DNA of 64,000 nucleotides. Source: Peribacillus simplex. Its GTDB lineage: Bacteria > Bacillota > Bacilli > Bacillales > DSM-1321. Both the position numbers and the translations under genes were made by a program. Positions within the stretch are counted from its first letter, which is position 1. Each line of letters opens with the position of its first letter. Under the pieces are notes generated by a model, which worked only from the letters and a program-made list of their open reading frames with translations, searched no databases and had not been told where the DNA came from. The DNA lies in assembly GCF_900156045.1 (NCBI RefSeq), contig NZ_FTMX01000009.1, forward strand, positions 1-64,000, read 5' to 3'. Below, piece after piece: positions 17,673-27,279 of this stretch.

Positions 17673-18681
17673 GAATATTCCCTCTTTTCTTCTTTTCAAT
17701 GTTCAGGAAATTTGCAGCATTTCCACCCAGCATGTCCGCCCTTTGTTGTTCCGTTAATTCAACCGTTTCATCAATCACTTTTCCCGGATCGATTTCACGG
17801 AGTAAGAACGGATAATCTGAACCCATAAAAATTTTCTCGTGTCCAAATCGATCAATCATATACTTAATGTTTAATGGATCATAATTTAATGAATCGAAAT
17901 AAAATTGCTTTGCATAGTAGCTTGGCGGATGTGTCGTCAACCGCAAATGAGGCCATACTTCCCACCCCTTATCTAGCCGGGGAAGGATATACGGGAAGGA
18001 ACCGCCTCCATGTGCAAAGCAAACTTTCAATCTCGGAAACTTCTCCATAATACCGCTCCATATTAACGTTGCGGCAGCGAGTGCTGTTTCACTAGGCATT
18101 CCCACCGTATACATAAAATTATGGTTTGCCATTCGATCACGACCTAATGTTTCCCATGGATGAATGAAAAGCGGTACCTCCCATTTCTCGGCCATTTGGA
18201 AAAATTCGATGAAGGAAGGTTCATCTAAATTTTTGCCATTCACATTCGTTCCGATTTCAATTCCGTGCAGCTGCAATTCATTTATACAGCGATCCATCTC
18301 CTTTACGGCGGTTGCACCATCCTGCATCGGAACCGTTCCCAGTCCTACGAAACGGTCTGGATACTTAGCCACTGTCTCTGCAATGAAATCATTTTGGATT
18401 TTTGCCATTTCCTCGGCATGCTGCGGTTTGGCCCAATACGAAAAGGTAACAGGAATCGGAGATAGAACTTGGATGTCCACTCCTTCACGGTCCATGTCTG
18501 CTATGCGTTTTTCAGGAGACCATACTTGCTCGGTTACGTCTCGGAAATTCTTTCCTCCTACCATAATGGATGCGCCACATGTGCACGTTCGCTCCAGCAC
18601 AGGCCAGCGTTCACCACCATACTTTTCGGCAAAGTCCGGAAAGCTTTCAGGAATAATATGTGTATGAAAATCTATTCGCAT
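17650..18681 (-). CDS. nbaD: 2-amino-3-carboxymuconate-6-semialdehyde decarboxylase (ACMSD)
   Basis: 343 residues, amidohydrolase_2 family. ATG 18681 overlaps the dioxygenase stop by 10 bp and has GGAGG 7 nt upstream. Metal ligands are in MRIDFHTHIIPE (HxH), CFAHGGGSF and MGSDYPFLLRE (Asp). ERTCTCGASI and the HPWETLGRDRM loop resemble ACMSD. It decarboxylates the unstable ring-cleavage product to 2-aminomuconate semialdehyde, steering flux away from spontaneous quinolinate formation. Confidence 0.92.
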   Translation of the reverse strand: MRIDFHTHIIPESFPDFAEKYGGERWPVLERTCTCGASIMVGGKNFRDVTEQVWSPEKRIADMDREGVDIQVLSPIPVTFSYWAKPQHAEEMAKIQNDFIAETVAKYPDRFVGLGTVPMQDGATAVKEMDRCINELQLHGIEIGTNVNGKNLDEPSFIEFFQMAEKWEVPLFIHPWETLGRDRMANHNFMYTVGMPSETALAAATLIWSGIMEKFPRLKVCFAHGGGSFPYILPRLDKGWEVWPHLRLTTHPPSYYAKQFYFDSLNYDPLNIKYMIDRFGHEKIFMGSDYPFLLREIDPGKVIDETVELTEQQRADMLGGNAANFLNIEKKKRGNIHANSANA

Positions 18682-19214
18682 TTCCATTCCTCCACTTCTT
18701 CCGGCATCACATGGCTACAATTTTTACATACTCTAATTTCCTTATTTGAATTGAAACTATGAATCGCATTTTTCACTTGTGTTTCAATGTCACATAGTTG
18801 AACGGTTACTCGATGCATTTCAACATTACATTCGTCACAAAACCAGACGAAATCTTCCATCTCACCTTGATCCCGTTTCCGTTCGATCACAAGTCCGTAT
18901 GTATCAGCGACCCTGTGTGGTGAATGCGGTACCATTGCAGGAAGCATAAACACTTCTCCCTCTTTCACCGTTATAACTTTACGCTCCCCCTCTTCCGTAA
19001 TGCACTCCACATAACAATCACCTTTAATCTGATAAAAGAACTCATCGGACGGGTCCACATGGAAGTCACGTCTTCTATTCGGTCCACCAAGAATCATGGC
19101 AATAAATTCAGAATCTTCCCAGATGACCTTATTATTTACAGGTGGTTTTAGTAAGTCCTTATTTTCTTCGATCCATTTGTTTAAATTGAAAGAAACCAAG
19201 CTTTTTGTATTCAT
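18672..19214 (-). CDS. nbaC: 3-hydroxyanthranilate 3,4-dioxygenase
   Basis: 180 residues, single cupin. The Fe(II) ligands are visible as His and Glu in FHVDPSDEFFYQ and His in MVPHSPHR. The C-terminus has CDEC and CKNC, the rubredoxin-like iron site of bacterial enzymes. It cleaves 3-hydroxyanthranilate to 2-amino-3-carboxymuconate semialdehyde. It is the first gene of the minus-strand operon, with GAGGAGG before the ATG, and is divergent from kynU across 329 bp. Confidence 0.95.
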   Translation of the reverse strand: MNTKSLVSFNLNKWIEENKDLLKPPVNNKVIWEDSEFIAMILGGPNRRRDFHVDPSDEFFYQIKGDCYVECITEEGERKVITVKEGEVFMLPAMVPHSPHRVADTYGLVIERKRDQGEMEDFVWFCDECNVEMHRVTVQLCDIETQVKNAIHSFNSNKEIRVCKNCSHVMPEEVEEWKCE

Positions 19215-19328
19215 TACTTTTTCCTCCTCAATAATTGTAGTTATATGAATTTTTTAGCACGCTTTCATAAATTACTAATCTAAAAAATTATTAGCCCATT
19301 TATCACCCGCCAACTTTTCTGTAAATTC

Positions 19329-19346
19329 TTATAATTCGGATTATAA
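19329..19346. promoter_or_regulatory. 7-bp dyad between nbaC and kynU
   Basis: TTATAAT and ATTATAA flank TCGG. GTCGG/CCGAC copies recur nearby (19353, 19380, 19485). The dyad lies in the divergent control region and could be an operator shared by both transcripts; the nearby TetR gene (21.1 kb) is a candidate regulator. No direct evidence. Confidence 0.35.
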
Positions 19347-19475
19347 TATTAAACCGACATCATGTCCATAATATTTTTCCGACTTACCATCTAATTTTTT
19401 CATTAAATCAGATGGTATATAACCAAATTAATTAAGGACTTATTCAATTTTTAAAAAGGGTAAAAGCAAAAGTTA

Positions 19476-19504
19476 TAGACATTGAGTCGGATTTATTTTA
19501 TAGT
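19476..19504 (+). promoter_or_regulatory. Candidate SigA promoter of kynU
   Basis: TAGACA and TATAGT are 17 bp apart, ending 39 bp before the kynU start codon. Confidence 0.45.
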
Positions 19505-19543
19505 TGTATTTACATTTGAAAATAATTGAAAGGTGTGAATATT

Positions 19544-20830
19544 ATGAATAGTAATTGTTTTAATCCTTCTTTGGACCATGCACTTGAACTAGATAAGCGA
19601 GATGATCTATCCAAATTTCGAAATGAATTTTATATACCGGAGGATAAGACCTATCTTGATGGAAATTCACTCGGTTTAATGTCCAAACGATCCGAAAAAA
19701 GCTTATTAGAGCTTATGGAATCTTGGAGGCGTTCTCAGATAGAAGGTTGGACTGAAGGCAAGTATCCATGGTTTTATTTATCGGAAAAATTAGGTGAAAA
19801 GATGGCACCAATCGTTGGTGCTACTCCATCTGAGGTCATTGTTACAGGTTCTACATCATCAAATTTACATCAAGTTGTATCCACCTTTTATCAGCCTGAA
19901 GGAAATAGAACCAAAATTATAGCGACAGCACTTGATTTTCCAACAGATATTTATGCACTACAAAGTCAGATACGGTTACATGGTTATAATCCAGATGAAC
20001 ATCTCATTCGTTTGGAAAGCAGGGATGGGAGATTTATAGAAGAGGAAGATGTGGTTGCTGCTATGACTGATGAAGTGGCCCTCATACTATTACCTACAGT
20101 GCTTTATCGCAGTGGGCAATTATTAGACATAAAAATGTTAACTGACGAAGCACATAAACGTGGTATTTTAATTGGGTTTGACGCATGCCATTCCGCTGGT
20201 GTTATCCCACATTCTTTTAGTGAGTGGGATGTGGACTTTGGCATTTGGTGCAACTATAAATATTTAAACGCTGGTCCTGGGAGTGTTGGGTCCATATATG
20301 TTAATAAGAAGCACTTTGGAAAATTGCCTGGTTTAACCGGTTGGTATAGTTCCAACAAAGAAAAGCAATTTGATATGGAACATGTCCTAACTCTTGAACA
20401 TTCAGCAGGTGCCTATCAAATCGGTACACCACATATCTTTAGTTTGGCGCCATTAATCGGATCTTTAGAAATCTTTTCAGAAGCTTCTATCGATAGAATT
20501 TATAGAAAGTCTCGTCAAATAACTAGATATATGATGGACTTAATCATTACTGAATTAGATAATATGGGATTTATCATCGCTAACCCTAATGATGACTCGC
20601 GTCGAGGGGGACATGTTAGTCTGGAGCATAAAGAGGCTGTTCGTATTTGTAAGGCACTTAAAGAAAATAATATTACTCCAGACTTCCGCGCCCCAAATAT
20701 CATTCGCCTTGCGCCAATAGCGCTTTACACTTCATATGAAGATGTTTGGCGTACTATAAACACATTGAAAAAAATAATGGTAGAGAAACAATATGAAAAA
20801 TTCGATTCTCAACGAAATGTAGTAGCGTAA
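19544..20830 (+). CDS. kynU: Kynureninase
   Basis: 428 residues; ATG 19544 follows AAAGGTG. A PLP-dependent fold-type I enzyme that cleaves kynurenine or 3-hydroxykynurenine to (3-hydroxy)anthranilate plus alanine. [33 protein letters not shown] and [16 protein letters not shown] are kynureninase signatures. The PLP-binding Lys is in [15 protein letters not shown]. It is transcribed away from the nbaC operon. Tryptophan dioxygenase, formamidase and kynurenine monooxygenase genes are not in the window, so the source of 3-hydroxykynurenine must be elsewhere or external. Confidence 0.95.
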   Translation: MNSNCFNPSLDHALELDKRDDLSKFRNEFYIPEDKTYLDGNSLGLMSKRSEKSLLELMESWRRSQIEGWTEGKYPWFYLSEKLGEKMAPIVGATPSEVIVTGSTSSNLHQVVSTFYQPEGNRTKIIATALDFPTDIYALQSQIRLHGYNPDEHLIRLESRDGRFIEEEDVVAAMTDEVALILLPTVLYRSGQLLDIKMLTDEAHKRGILIGFDACHSAGVIPHSFSEWDVDFGIWCNYKYLNAGPGSVGSIYVNKKHFGKLPGLTGWYSSNKEKQFDMEHVLTLEHSAGAYQIGTPHIFSLAPLIGSLEIFSEASIDRIYRKSRQITRYMMDLIITELDNMGFIIANPNDDSRRGGHVSLEHKEAVRICKALKENNITPDFRAPNIIRLAPIALYTSYEDVWRTINTLKKIMVEKQYEKFDSQRNVVA

Positions 20831-20871
20831 AATTTAACGACTTTTACAATGGTGTAATATAATAAAAAAAT

Positions 20872-20910
20872 GGCCAAAGTGCTTCTTAAAAGAGCCTTGG
20901 CTTTTTTTTT
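20872..20910 (+). terminator. kynU terminator
   Basis: GCCAAAG pairs imperfectly with CCTTGGC, followed by nine T residues. About 40 bp after the kynU stop. Confidence 0.7.
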
Positions 20911-21061
20911 GGAAAAAGGGCGAAGCTGATACTCACATCGCCTTATTGTGTTTGTTCGTACTTTAAGCCTCACCAAATTCCATAGTTAGGAGAGATTAAC
21001 TCATGTTCGTTTTTATGATTCGAATCTCTCCTTTTACTAGAATAGTAATGAAGAAAAAGAT

Positions 21062-21682
21062 TTAACAATAAATTGCGTCAACATACATCGTTGTTAATGT
21101 TAAGGCAATTTCTTCAAGGGGACTTTTATTTTTATTAAAAACGATTTCCCATTGGTACATTTCATTAGAAAAAAACCAGCTACGAGCTACTAATTCAGCT
21201 TTTAAGTCTGTACGAGCCAGCCCTTTTACTTGCGAGTAAGTAATATCTTTTGTAATACTTTGAATAAATCCTTGTCTAATTTCTTCCCACTTGTCGTTCA
21301 CAGTAGCAGAAACTCCGATGCCTTCTGAAAAAACTTTCATTATTTCTCTTTCAGTGTCTGCTATTTTTAAAAATTCTAATACCTGATCCAAGATAATTCC
21401 TTTTGCTTCTTCTTTTGTTGAAGGGAAAAAGGGGATATGTGCTACATCAAAAAACTTATTCATTACATCTTCCATTACTATGATTAACAGATCATCTTTT
21501 CCTTTAAAATGACCATAAGCTGTTCCATACCCTGTTCTTGCTTGTTCTATAATTTGTTTAATCGTTGTCTGTTGGTATCCCTCCCTTAAAAAGACATGAT
21601 GGGCAGCGTTAATTATTTTGTATCGAGTTTTCATCGACCTTAAACGTCTTCCATCTTCTAGGTTATTTTGTTCTCTCATCAT
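21062..21682 (-). CDS. TetR/AcrR-family transcriptional regulator
   Basis: 206 residues; ATG behind AGGGGGATTCG. Residues about 17-65 are the TetR helix-turn-helix (IINAAHHVFLREGYQQTTI then GTAYGHFKGKDDLL). The remainder is an all-helical ligand/dimer domain with no assignable ligand. It is convergent with kynU. It may control the kyn/nba genes or a gene outside this neighbourhood; the sequence gives no decisive operator. Confidence 0.88.
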   Translation of the reverse strand: MMREQNNLEDGRRLRSMKTRYKIINAAHHVFLREGYQQTTIKQIIEQARTGYGTAYGHFKGKDDLLIIVMEDVMNKFFDVAHIPFFPSTKEEAKGIILDQVLEFLKIADTEREIMKVFSEGIGVSATVNDKWEEIRQGFIQSITKDITYSQVKGLARTDLKAELVARSWFFSNEMYQWEIVFNKNKSPLEEIALTLTTMYVDAIYC

Positions 21683-22242
21683 CGAATCCCCCTGCTCTTT
21701 ACCTTCCCTTAATTCAAAAACAACTCCGAACCTCTGTAATAGTCCTCATTTCAATTTTTTACACAAGTTCTCTCCATCAGCTTCATTAGCATTCATCTTA
21801 TTCTACCAACAACTTTCCATGTGAGCCAGTATGGAATGGAAATGGGGAACAACAATTTGATATGACAATAAATCAAAATTATCATCAAATTCAGAGACTA
21901 CTTCAAACCCTTTTGCTATGTAAAAACTCTTTCTATTAGTTGTCCAGAATATCCTTTTCTTATTCAAGAATATGACCCTTTCATGGGGTAACATTACTGA
22001 TATTTAAACAGCTGTACATGAAACATCTTTATTTTTATGCAACAGTTCCATGAAAAATCCCTGAATCCAAAGACTTTCAGGTACTTAATGATTGTTTCTA
22101 ATGAGTATTATGTCACCTAAGTATTTAAACAAAAAGGGCATTTTAAGAAATTATTTTGAATAGCATCTTATTTCTTAAGGTGCAAGCAGGTATGCAGAGG
22201 GGCAAACGTCTCAAATAATTTTGGTACCTAATTGGATAAAAC
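21683..22242. other. Long gene-poor stretch with possible acetyltransferase debris
   Basis: No convincing gene. A minus-strand frame at 21803-21994 reads TTNRKSFYIAKGFEVVSEF, reminiscent of the C-terminal motif of GNAT acetyltransferases, but it lacks a ribosome site and the acetyl-CoA loop. I treat it as possible debris. Confidence 0.35.
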
Positions 22243-22270
22243 ACCACGTAACATTACAAGGTTACGTGGT
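22243..22270 (-). terminator. Terminator of the amine operon
   Basis: ACCACGTAAC and GTTACGTGGT form a perfect 10-bp stem, 17 bp after the amidohydrolase stop. On the minus strand it is followed by GTTTTAT. Confidence 0.7.
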
Positions 22271-22287
22271 ATGCAAACTATGATATA

Positions 22288-23907
22288 TTAAATTTTCACT
22301 GATTGTTCTTCTTGATAGATAATTTGACCATCAATAATAGTTGTTTCTACTTTTAAATCTTTAATTTGGTTTGGTTTGATACTTAAAATGCTGTCATTTA
22401 ATATAACTAAATCCGCCAACTTTCCGACCTCTATGCTTCCTTTTATCTCTTCTTCAAAACTCGCATAAGCGCCATTCCAGGTGTATAGTTTAATAGCTTC
22501 CATTACGCTTATAGATTGATTAGCACCAAACTCCATTCCAGACTGGCTTTTTCTATTGACAGCAACATGAATTCCTAATAAAGGATTATAATCAGTAACT
22601 GGCGCGTCCGATCCACCTGCTGCCATGATGCCACGATCAATAAAATCACGAACAGCGTACATGTGATTAACACGATCACCATAGTGTTGGACATATATCT
22701 CTCCGAATTCATATGGAAATGGAGGATTTGGAATAGGAACCATCTCGAGTTTTTTCATTCTCTCTTGTAAATCTGGTGAAGAAATTCCCGCGTGCTCAAT
22801 CCGATGACGATGGTTTTTTCTTGGTGATTCCTCCAACGCCTTTTCTACACAATTTAAATACATTTCAATGGCTTTATCACCTTGTGCATGTACAGTGATT
22901 TGATAGCCTTTTTTATGTGCTTCACCTAAAACCTGGTAGATTTCTTCCTCACTATAATAAAGAATGCCATAATTGTTAGAGTCACTGGTGTACGACTCAC
23001 GGGTTGCAATTGTAGGCCCGGTGCTACTTCCATCTGTAAACAATTTAACTGGTCCAACTTTGAATCTCTCATCTCCGGTACCAGTTACCACACCAGCCTC
23101 GACCATTTTATTAACAAATTCATGGGAGTTATTTACCTGACATATCATTGCATATATTCGGACACGAATATCCTTACTCTTCACAGCTTGTTGTAGTAAA
23201 CGGTAACTCTCAGGACCATTTCCACCTGCCTCATGTATACTTGTTATGCCCGCTGCAATGAAATGATCTGATGCAATTTTCACAGCCTTCATCAGTTCAC
23301 TTTCTGTATAACTTGCAACATCGTTCATACCCATATTTGCTGCTTCAATTAACTTTCCTGTAAGCCTTCCTGCCTGATTCTTTTCAATAACTCCCCCATT
23401 AGGATCCGGTGTGTTCTCGTTAATTTGCGCAATTTCTAATGCTTTGCTGTTCACCACGCTTATATGGTTGCAAGTACGGGATACAATAATGGGGTGTTCA
23501 ACTGAAATTTCATCCAGCTCAGCGATTGTTGGATAGCGCTTTTCCTTCACAGCGGTTTCATTAAAGCCCCAAGCACGTATCCATTCACCATTAGGAGTTT
23601 CTAAGGCTTTCTTTTTCAGGTCATCTAACAAAGCCTCGATAGAATCGATATGTTCAGCTTTACAACTTACCGCCAACTGATTCACCCCATAAAAAATGAG
23701 GTGAATATGAGAATCAATGAATCCAGGAAGAAGCGTTTTTCCTTGCAGGTCAATAACATCCGTTTTTTCTCCTATAAAACTCTTAACCTCCTGATTTGAA
23801 CCAACAACTGCAATACGATTATCTTTTATTGCTACACCTTCGACTACTGTATTCTTTTGGTCTACTGTAATAACCTCTCCATTTATCAATACAACATCAG
23901 CTTTCAT
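22288..23907 (-). CDS. YtcJ-like amidohydrolase (Amidohydro_3)
   Basis: 539 residues; ATG 23907 with AAAGGGATG upstream. Metal-dependent hydrolase with DSHIHL (HxH), a His in ITVHAQGDKAIEMYL, another in HRIEHAG, and the catalytic Asp in AGGSDAPV. Characterised relatives include N-substituted formamide deformylase, which frees amines. Last gene of a five-gene minus-strand set with an amine oxidase and ALDH. Release of an amine that the oxidase then uses is an attractive but unproven role. Confidence 0.85.
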   Translation of the reverse strand: MKADVVLINGEVITVDQKNTVVEGVAIKDNRIAVVGSNQEVKSFIGEKTDVIDLQGKTLLPGFIDSHIHLIFYGVNQLAVSCKAEHIDSIEALLDDLKKKALETPNGEWIRAWGFNETAVKEKRYPTIAELDEISVEHPIIVSRTCNHISVVNSKALEIAQINENTPDPNGGVIEKNQAGRLTGKLIEAANMGMNDVASYTESELMKAVKIASDHFIAAGITSIHEAGGNGPESYRLLQQAVKSKDIRVRIYAMICQVNNSHEFVNKMVEAGVVTGTGDERFKVGPVKLFTDGSSTGPTIATRESYTSDSNNYGILYYSEEEIYQVLGEAHKKGYQITVHAQGDKAIEMYLNCVEKALEESPRKNHRHRIEHAGISSPDLQERMKKLEMVPIPNPPFPYEFGEIYVQHYGDRVNHMYAVRDFIDRGIMAAGGSDAPVTDYNPLLGIHVAVNRKSQSGMEFGANQSISVMEAIKLYTWNGAYASFEEEIKGSIEVGKLADLVILNDSILSIKPNQIKDLKVETTIIDGQIIYQEEQSVKI

Positions 23908-23998
23908 AAACTCATCCCTTTCCAAATTACTCTTTTAGAGTGATCAATTTAGTATTTAGCATTCATCTGCTTTAAACTTGCCAACTCCCCATTTCACA

Positions 23999-24280
23999 TT
24001 ATTTCAGATTGATCTCATGGTTCATTTTATAATTCTTTTTCAAAAATACTGGACAATCCCATTCACAGACAAGGTCCTTAGCCAAGGAAACGACCCAGTC
24101 CTTTGTAATATGATACTTTTCTCCATCAACAGTAATAAACACTTCACCGTCTGTCACATAGAAAACTTCCTGTTCTTCTAGATGCCACGTTCCTTTATTC
24201 GGTTCGCCCACCCATGGTTCCCACGTGTCAACACCTAGTTGTTGTGCTTCTTCTGATGTAATTTTTTTCGCAAAAAACAT
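23999..24280 (-). CDS. Small cupin (DUF861/Cupin_3 type)
   Basis: 93 residues, GAGAGG before the ATG. A single cupin barrel: EPNKGTWHLEEQEVFYVTDG, then GEKYHITKDW and CEWDCPVFLKKNY. This resembles the cupin domain of ureidoglycine aminohydrolase-like proteins and EutQ-like stand-alone cupins. Canonical metal His residues are mostly replaced, so a catalytic role is uncertain. It sits between the MATE and amidohydrolase genes. Confidence 0.75.
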   Translation of the reverse strand: MFFAKKITSEEAQQLGVDTWEPWVGEPNKGTWHLEEQEVFYVTDGEVFITVDGEKYHITKDWVVSLAKDLVCEWDCPVFLKKNYKMNHEINLK

Positions 24281-24325
24281 GATGATCCTCTCTCTTTCTT
24301 ATAGGTAATTTTGAAGGAATAGGTT

Positions 24326-25744
24326 TTATAAACGTACTGTCTTAACATTTGTATCTTTTAAACGTTTGAACTCTTTTTTCATAAAGTATATGGCAATGAG
24401 AAGGCCTGGAATTTCTGCAGCAGGACCTGCGTACCATATACCTTCTACACCCCAGAATTTCGGGAAAATAAATAAAAACGGGAACATGAACAACAGCATT
24501 TTGCTAACACTAATAAAAGTTGCGGACCAGTTTCTCTCTTGTGCTTCGAAATAACCGGAGATAAGCAAGCTGACTGCATTAAGCGTAAACAAAGAATTGA
24601 ATACAACTGTCGTCCAAATGCCCAGTTTATGCAATTCAGGATTACCAACGGAAAAAAATGACACAATTGGATCTGCAAAAATGATTAGTATGGCTGTCAC
24701 AATCACAAAGAAGGCAACCGTAAAAATGAGTCCCATCTTAATTGCTTGTTTAACACGATCAAGGTTGCCCGCACCGTAATTATAGCTAATGATCGGTTGA
24801 AGTCCTGTCATCCCACCGAGCGCTGCTAAGGCGAGCATATTTGTAATGTAACCGTTTTGAATCGTAAAAGCGGCCACGTGCAGCCCACCACCGTAGCTTT
24901 GCAGCATGTTGTTGAAGAAAATAATGGCAAAAAACATCATGAAAAGACTCGAGAAAGATGCAAAGCCCGTCCAAGCCACTTCACCGATCGTCTTGAGATT
25001 AATCATCATATCTTTCATTTTTGGCTTAAGTTTTGTTTTACCAAACCAGAAATAAAAGATCAGGAAAACAGGGATTGATTGCGAAATCGTATTGGCCCAT
25101 GAGGAACCCATCATCCCCATGTCATACTTCGTTACCATAATCCATTCTGTAATCCCACCAACAACTGCTGCGACTAACCAACTGTTCATTGATAATACAG
25201 GTTTTTCATCGATATTTGTTAAAACACTTAATACAACGGCCAATATCGTTAATGGCAATGAAACCCATAGCAGTCGGCTATATTGCACCGCATATGGAAG
25301 CGCTTCATCACTTGCTCCGAATAAGGTCATAATTTGATTTTCAAAGACCACTCCAATTACAGCTAGCAAAATGGAGAAGAAAAGAGTAAACCATAGGGTT
25401 TGTCCCATAATACCTCTAGCTTCTTCGATTTTCCCTTTTCCAAGTCGAAGTGAAATGACCGCTCCGGCTCCGACACCCAAAAGAACTCCAAGCATACGGG
25501 TAATAACCATAACCGTAAATCCAATTCCAATCCCTTCTACTTCCACCTCCTGAAAGCCACTGACGAAATAGCCATCGACAACCGCTGCAACCCCTAGAAT
25601 CGCGTTAGCCATAATTCCTGCCAAAGCAAATCGTAAATATAGTAACGGAATACTTTTAGTTCCCAGCAATGAATAATACGCTGGCTTATTCATTACTTCT
25701 ACTTGCTCTATCTTCGATGACGGACGGTTGTCTGCTATTTTCAT
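24326..25744 (-). CDS. MATE-family multidrug/metabolite exporter
   Basis: 472 residues from ATG 25744 (GGGGGA upstream). Twelve predicted membrane helices in two MatE halves, with RFALAGIMANAILGVAAVVDGYF at the N-terminus and GLQPIISYNYGAGNLDRV in the second half, a MATE signature. These proteins export cationic compounds using Na+ or H+. Its place inside a catabolic operon is unusual: it may export a toxic amine or aldehyde intermediate, or move the substrate. Confidence 0.9.
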   Translation of the reverse strand: MKIADNRPSSKIEQVEVMNKPAYYSLLGTKSIPLLYLRFALAGIMANAILGVAAVVDGYFVSGFQEVEVEGIGIGFTVMVITRMLGVLLGVGAGAVISLRLGKGKIEEARGIMGQTLWFTLFFSILLAVIGVVFENQIMTLFGASDEALPYAVQYSRLLWVSLPLTILAVVLSVLTNIDEKPVLSMNSWLVAAVVGGITEWIMVTKYDMGMMGSSWANTISQSIPVFLIFYFWFGKTKLKPKMKDMMINLKTIGEVAWTGFASFSSLFMMFFAIIFFNNMLQSYGGGLHVAAFTIQNGYITNMLALAALGGMTGLQPIISYNYGAGNLDRVKQAIKMGLIFTVAFFVIVTAILIIFADPIVSFFSVGNPELHKLGIWTTVVFNSLFTLNAVSLLISGYFEAQERNWSATFISVSKMLLFMFPFLFIFPKFWGVEGIWYAGPAAEIPGLLIAIYFMKKEFKRLKDTNVKTVRL

Positions 25745-25794
25745 GAGCATGTCCCCCTATAAATTAAATAATAGATGTGGTAAGTTAAGCTCAA

Positions 25795-27267
25795 TTAATT
25801 CGCATACCAACCTACAGGCTTGGCATGCTGGTGGATATTGATTTGCTTCGTTTCCATAAAGTGCTCCAGCCCAACAGCACCTAACGCTCTGCCGATTCCA
25901 CTTTGCTTATATCCTCCCCAAGGACCTTCAACATAAGCGAGATGATAACTATTAATCCAAGTAATTCCCGCACGCAATTTACTAATGACACGTTTTGCTC
26001 GATCCATGTCTTCAGTAAATACAGCACCAGCTAGTCCATAAATGGAATCATTCGCTTTTTGGATGGCATCTTCCTCATCTTTAAATTTCTGTACTACAAG
26101 GACTGGACCAAAAATCTCTTCCTTAACTATACCCATATTCGCATTTACATCAGCAAAGATCGTTGGCGCAATAAAAAACCCTCGATCAAGCCCATTTTCC
26201 GTTAAGCGCTTACCACCACAAACTAATTTTGCACCTTCTTCAATTCCGCTCTTGATGTAATGTATTACTTCATTCATATGAGGCTCGTTTGTGAGGGCTC
26301 CCATTTCAATGTTTTCACTTTCCCCGTTGCCAACTACAAGTTTGCTTGCACGCTCGGCCAATCTTTCAACAAACTTATCGTAAATGGTCTCTTGTACAAG
26401 CAAACGAGATGCAGCTGAACAAACTTGCCCAGCATTGTGGAAAATACCGAACATCGCATTCTCGACTACTGTTTCAAAATCCACATCGTCGAACACAATA
26501 AGGGGAGATTTACCACCCAGTTCAAGTGTGATTTTTTTCATATTACCCGCAGCTGCGCGCATAATGCTTTGACCTGTTTTTGTTCCGCCGGTAAAGGCAA
26601 TCTTGTCAACATCATGGCTCTCGGCAAGCTCATTCCCAACTGTTGATCCAGGTCCCAATACCAAGTTTGCCACTCCGTCCGGAAGTCCAATCTCTTCGAT
26701 AATTTCAAATAATTTGAAAACGCTTACAGGAGTGACCTCTGCAGGCTTAAGTACAATTGTATTCCCTGCGGCTAGTGCAGGAGCAATTTGCCAAACAGCT
26801 AACATAAGCGGGAAGTTCCAAGGTACAATAAGTCCACAAACACCAATCGGTTCATGAATAATAATTGTTTCTGAAGAATCAGGACGAGTATAAGACTCCT
26901 TTTTCATGCCTTTGATCAAGTCAGCATAATAGCGGAAGCATTGAATCGATACCGGAATATCCACATAGGTGGTTGCACGAATAACCTTACCGTTATTTGC
27001 AGTTTCCAAACGTGCAATTTCAACTGCCTTCTCTTCAAGACGGTCTGCAATCATATAGAGATAGTCAGCTCTTTCATCGGCTGATAAATCCGACCAGATC
27101 CCGCTGTCAAACGCTTTACGAGCCGCCTTGATTGCTATCTTCGCATCGTCTGCTGATCCATCAGCAGACGTTGCGATCACCTCTCCGGTAGCAGGATTGA
27201 TAATGTTTCGTCTAGCACTGGATAACGCTTCTACCCATTTCCCGTCAATGAACATGTTAATTTTCAT
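25795..27267 (-). CDS. Aldehyde dehydrogenase (PuuC/BetB-like)
   Basis: 490 residues; ATG 27267 follows AAGGAGAG. Contains VPWNFPLMLAVWQIAPALAAGN, GGTKTGQSIM, general base in LELGGKSPLIVFDD and nucleophile in HNAGQVCSAASR. It lies 13 bp after the FAD oxidase gene; this oxidase-ALDH pair mirrors PuuB-PuuC of putrescine use. It should oxidise the aminoaldehyde made by the oxidase. The exact substrate is not readable from sequence. Confidence 0.88.
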   Translation of the reverse strand: MKINMFIDGKWVEALSSARRNIINPATGEVIATSADGSADDAKIAIKAARKAFDSGIWSDLSADERADYLYMIADRLEEKAVEIARLETANNGKVIRATTYVDIPVSIQCFRYYADLIKGMKKESYTRPDSSETIIIHEPIGVCGLIVPWNFPLMLAVWQIAPALAAGNTIVLKPAEVTPVSVFKLFEIIEEIGLPDGVANLVLGPGSTVGNELAESHDVDKIAFTGGTKTGQSIMRAAAGNMKKITLELGGKSPLIVFDDVDFETVVENAMFGIFHNAGQVCSAASRLLVQETIYDKFVERLAERASKLVVGNGESENIEMGALTNEPHMNEVIHYIKSGIEEGAKLVCGGKRLTENGLDRGFFIAPTIFADVNANMGIVKEEIFGPVLVVQKFKDEEDAIQKANDSIYGLAGAVFTEDMDRAKRVISKLRAGITWINSYHLAYVEGPWGGYKQSGIGRALGAVGLEHFMETKQINIHQHAKPVGWYAN

Positions 27268-27279
27268 AAACAACTCTCC

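Noticed and set aside
18164..18667. 167-codon plus-strand frame opposite the ACMSD gene
   Set aside because: Antisense shadow of a gene with clear catalytic motifs; no independent support.
21803..21994. Possible GNAT acetyltransferase gene
   Set aside because: Only one motif-like stretch, no cofactor loop and no start signal; mentioned as debris only.
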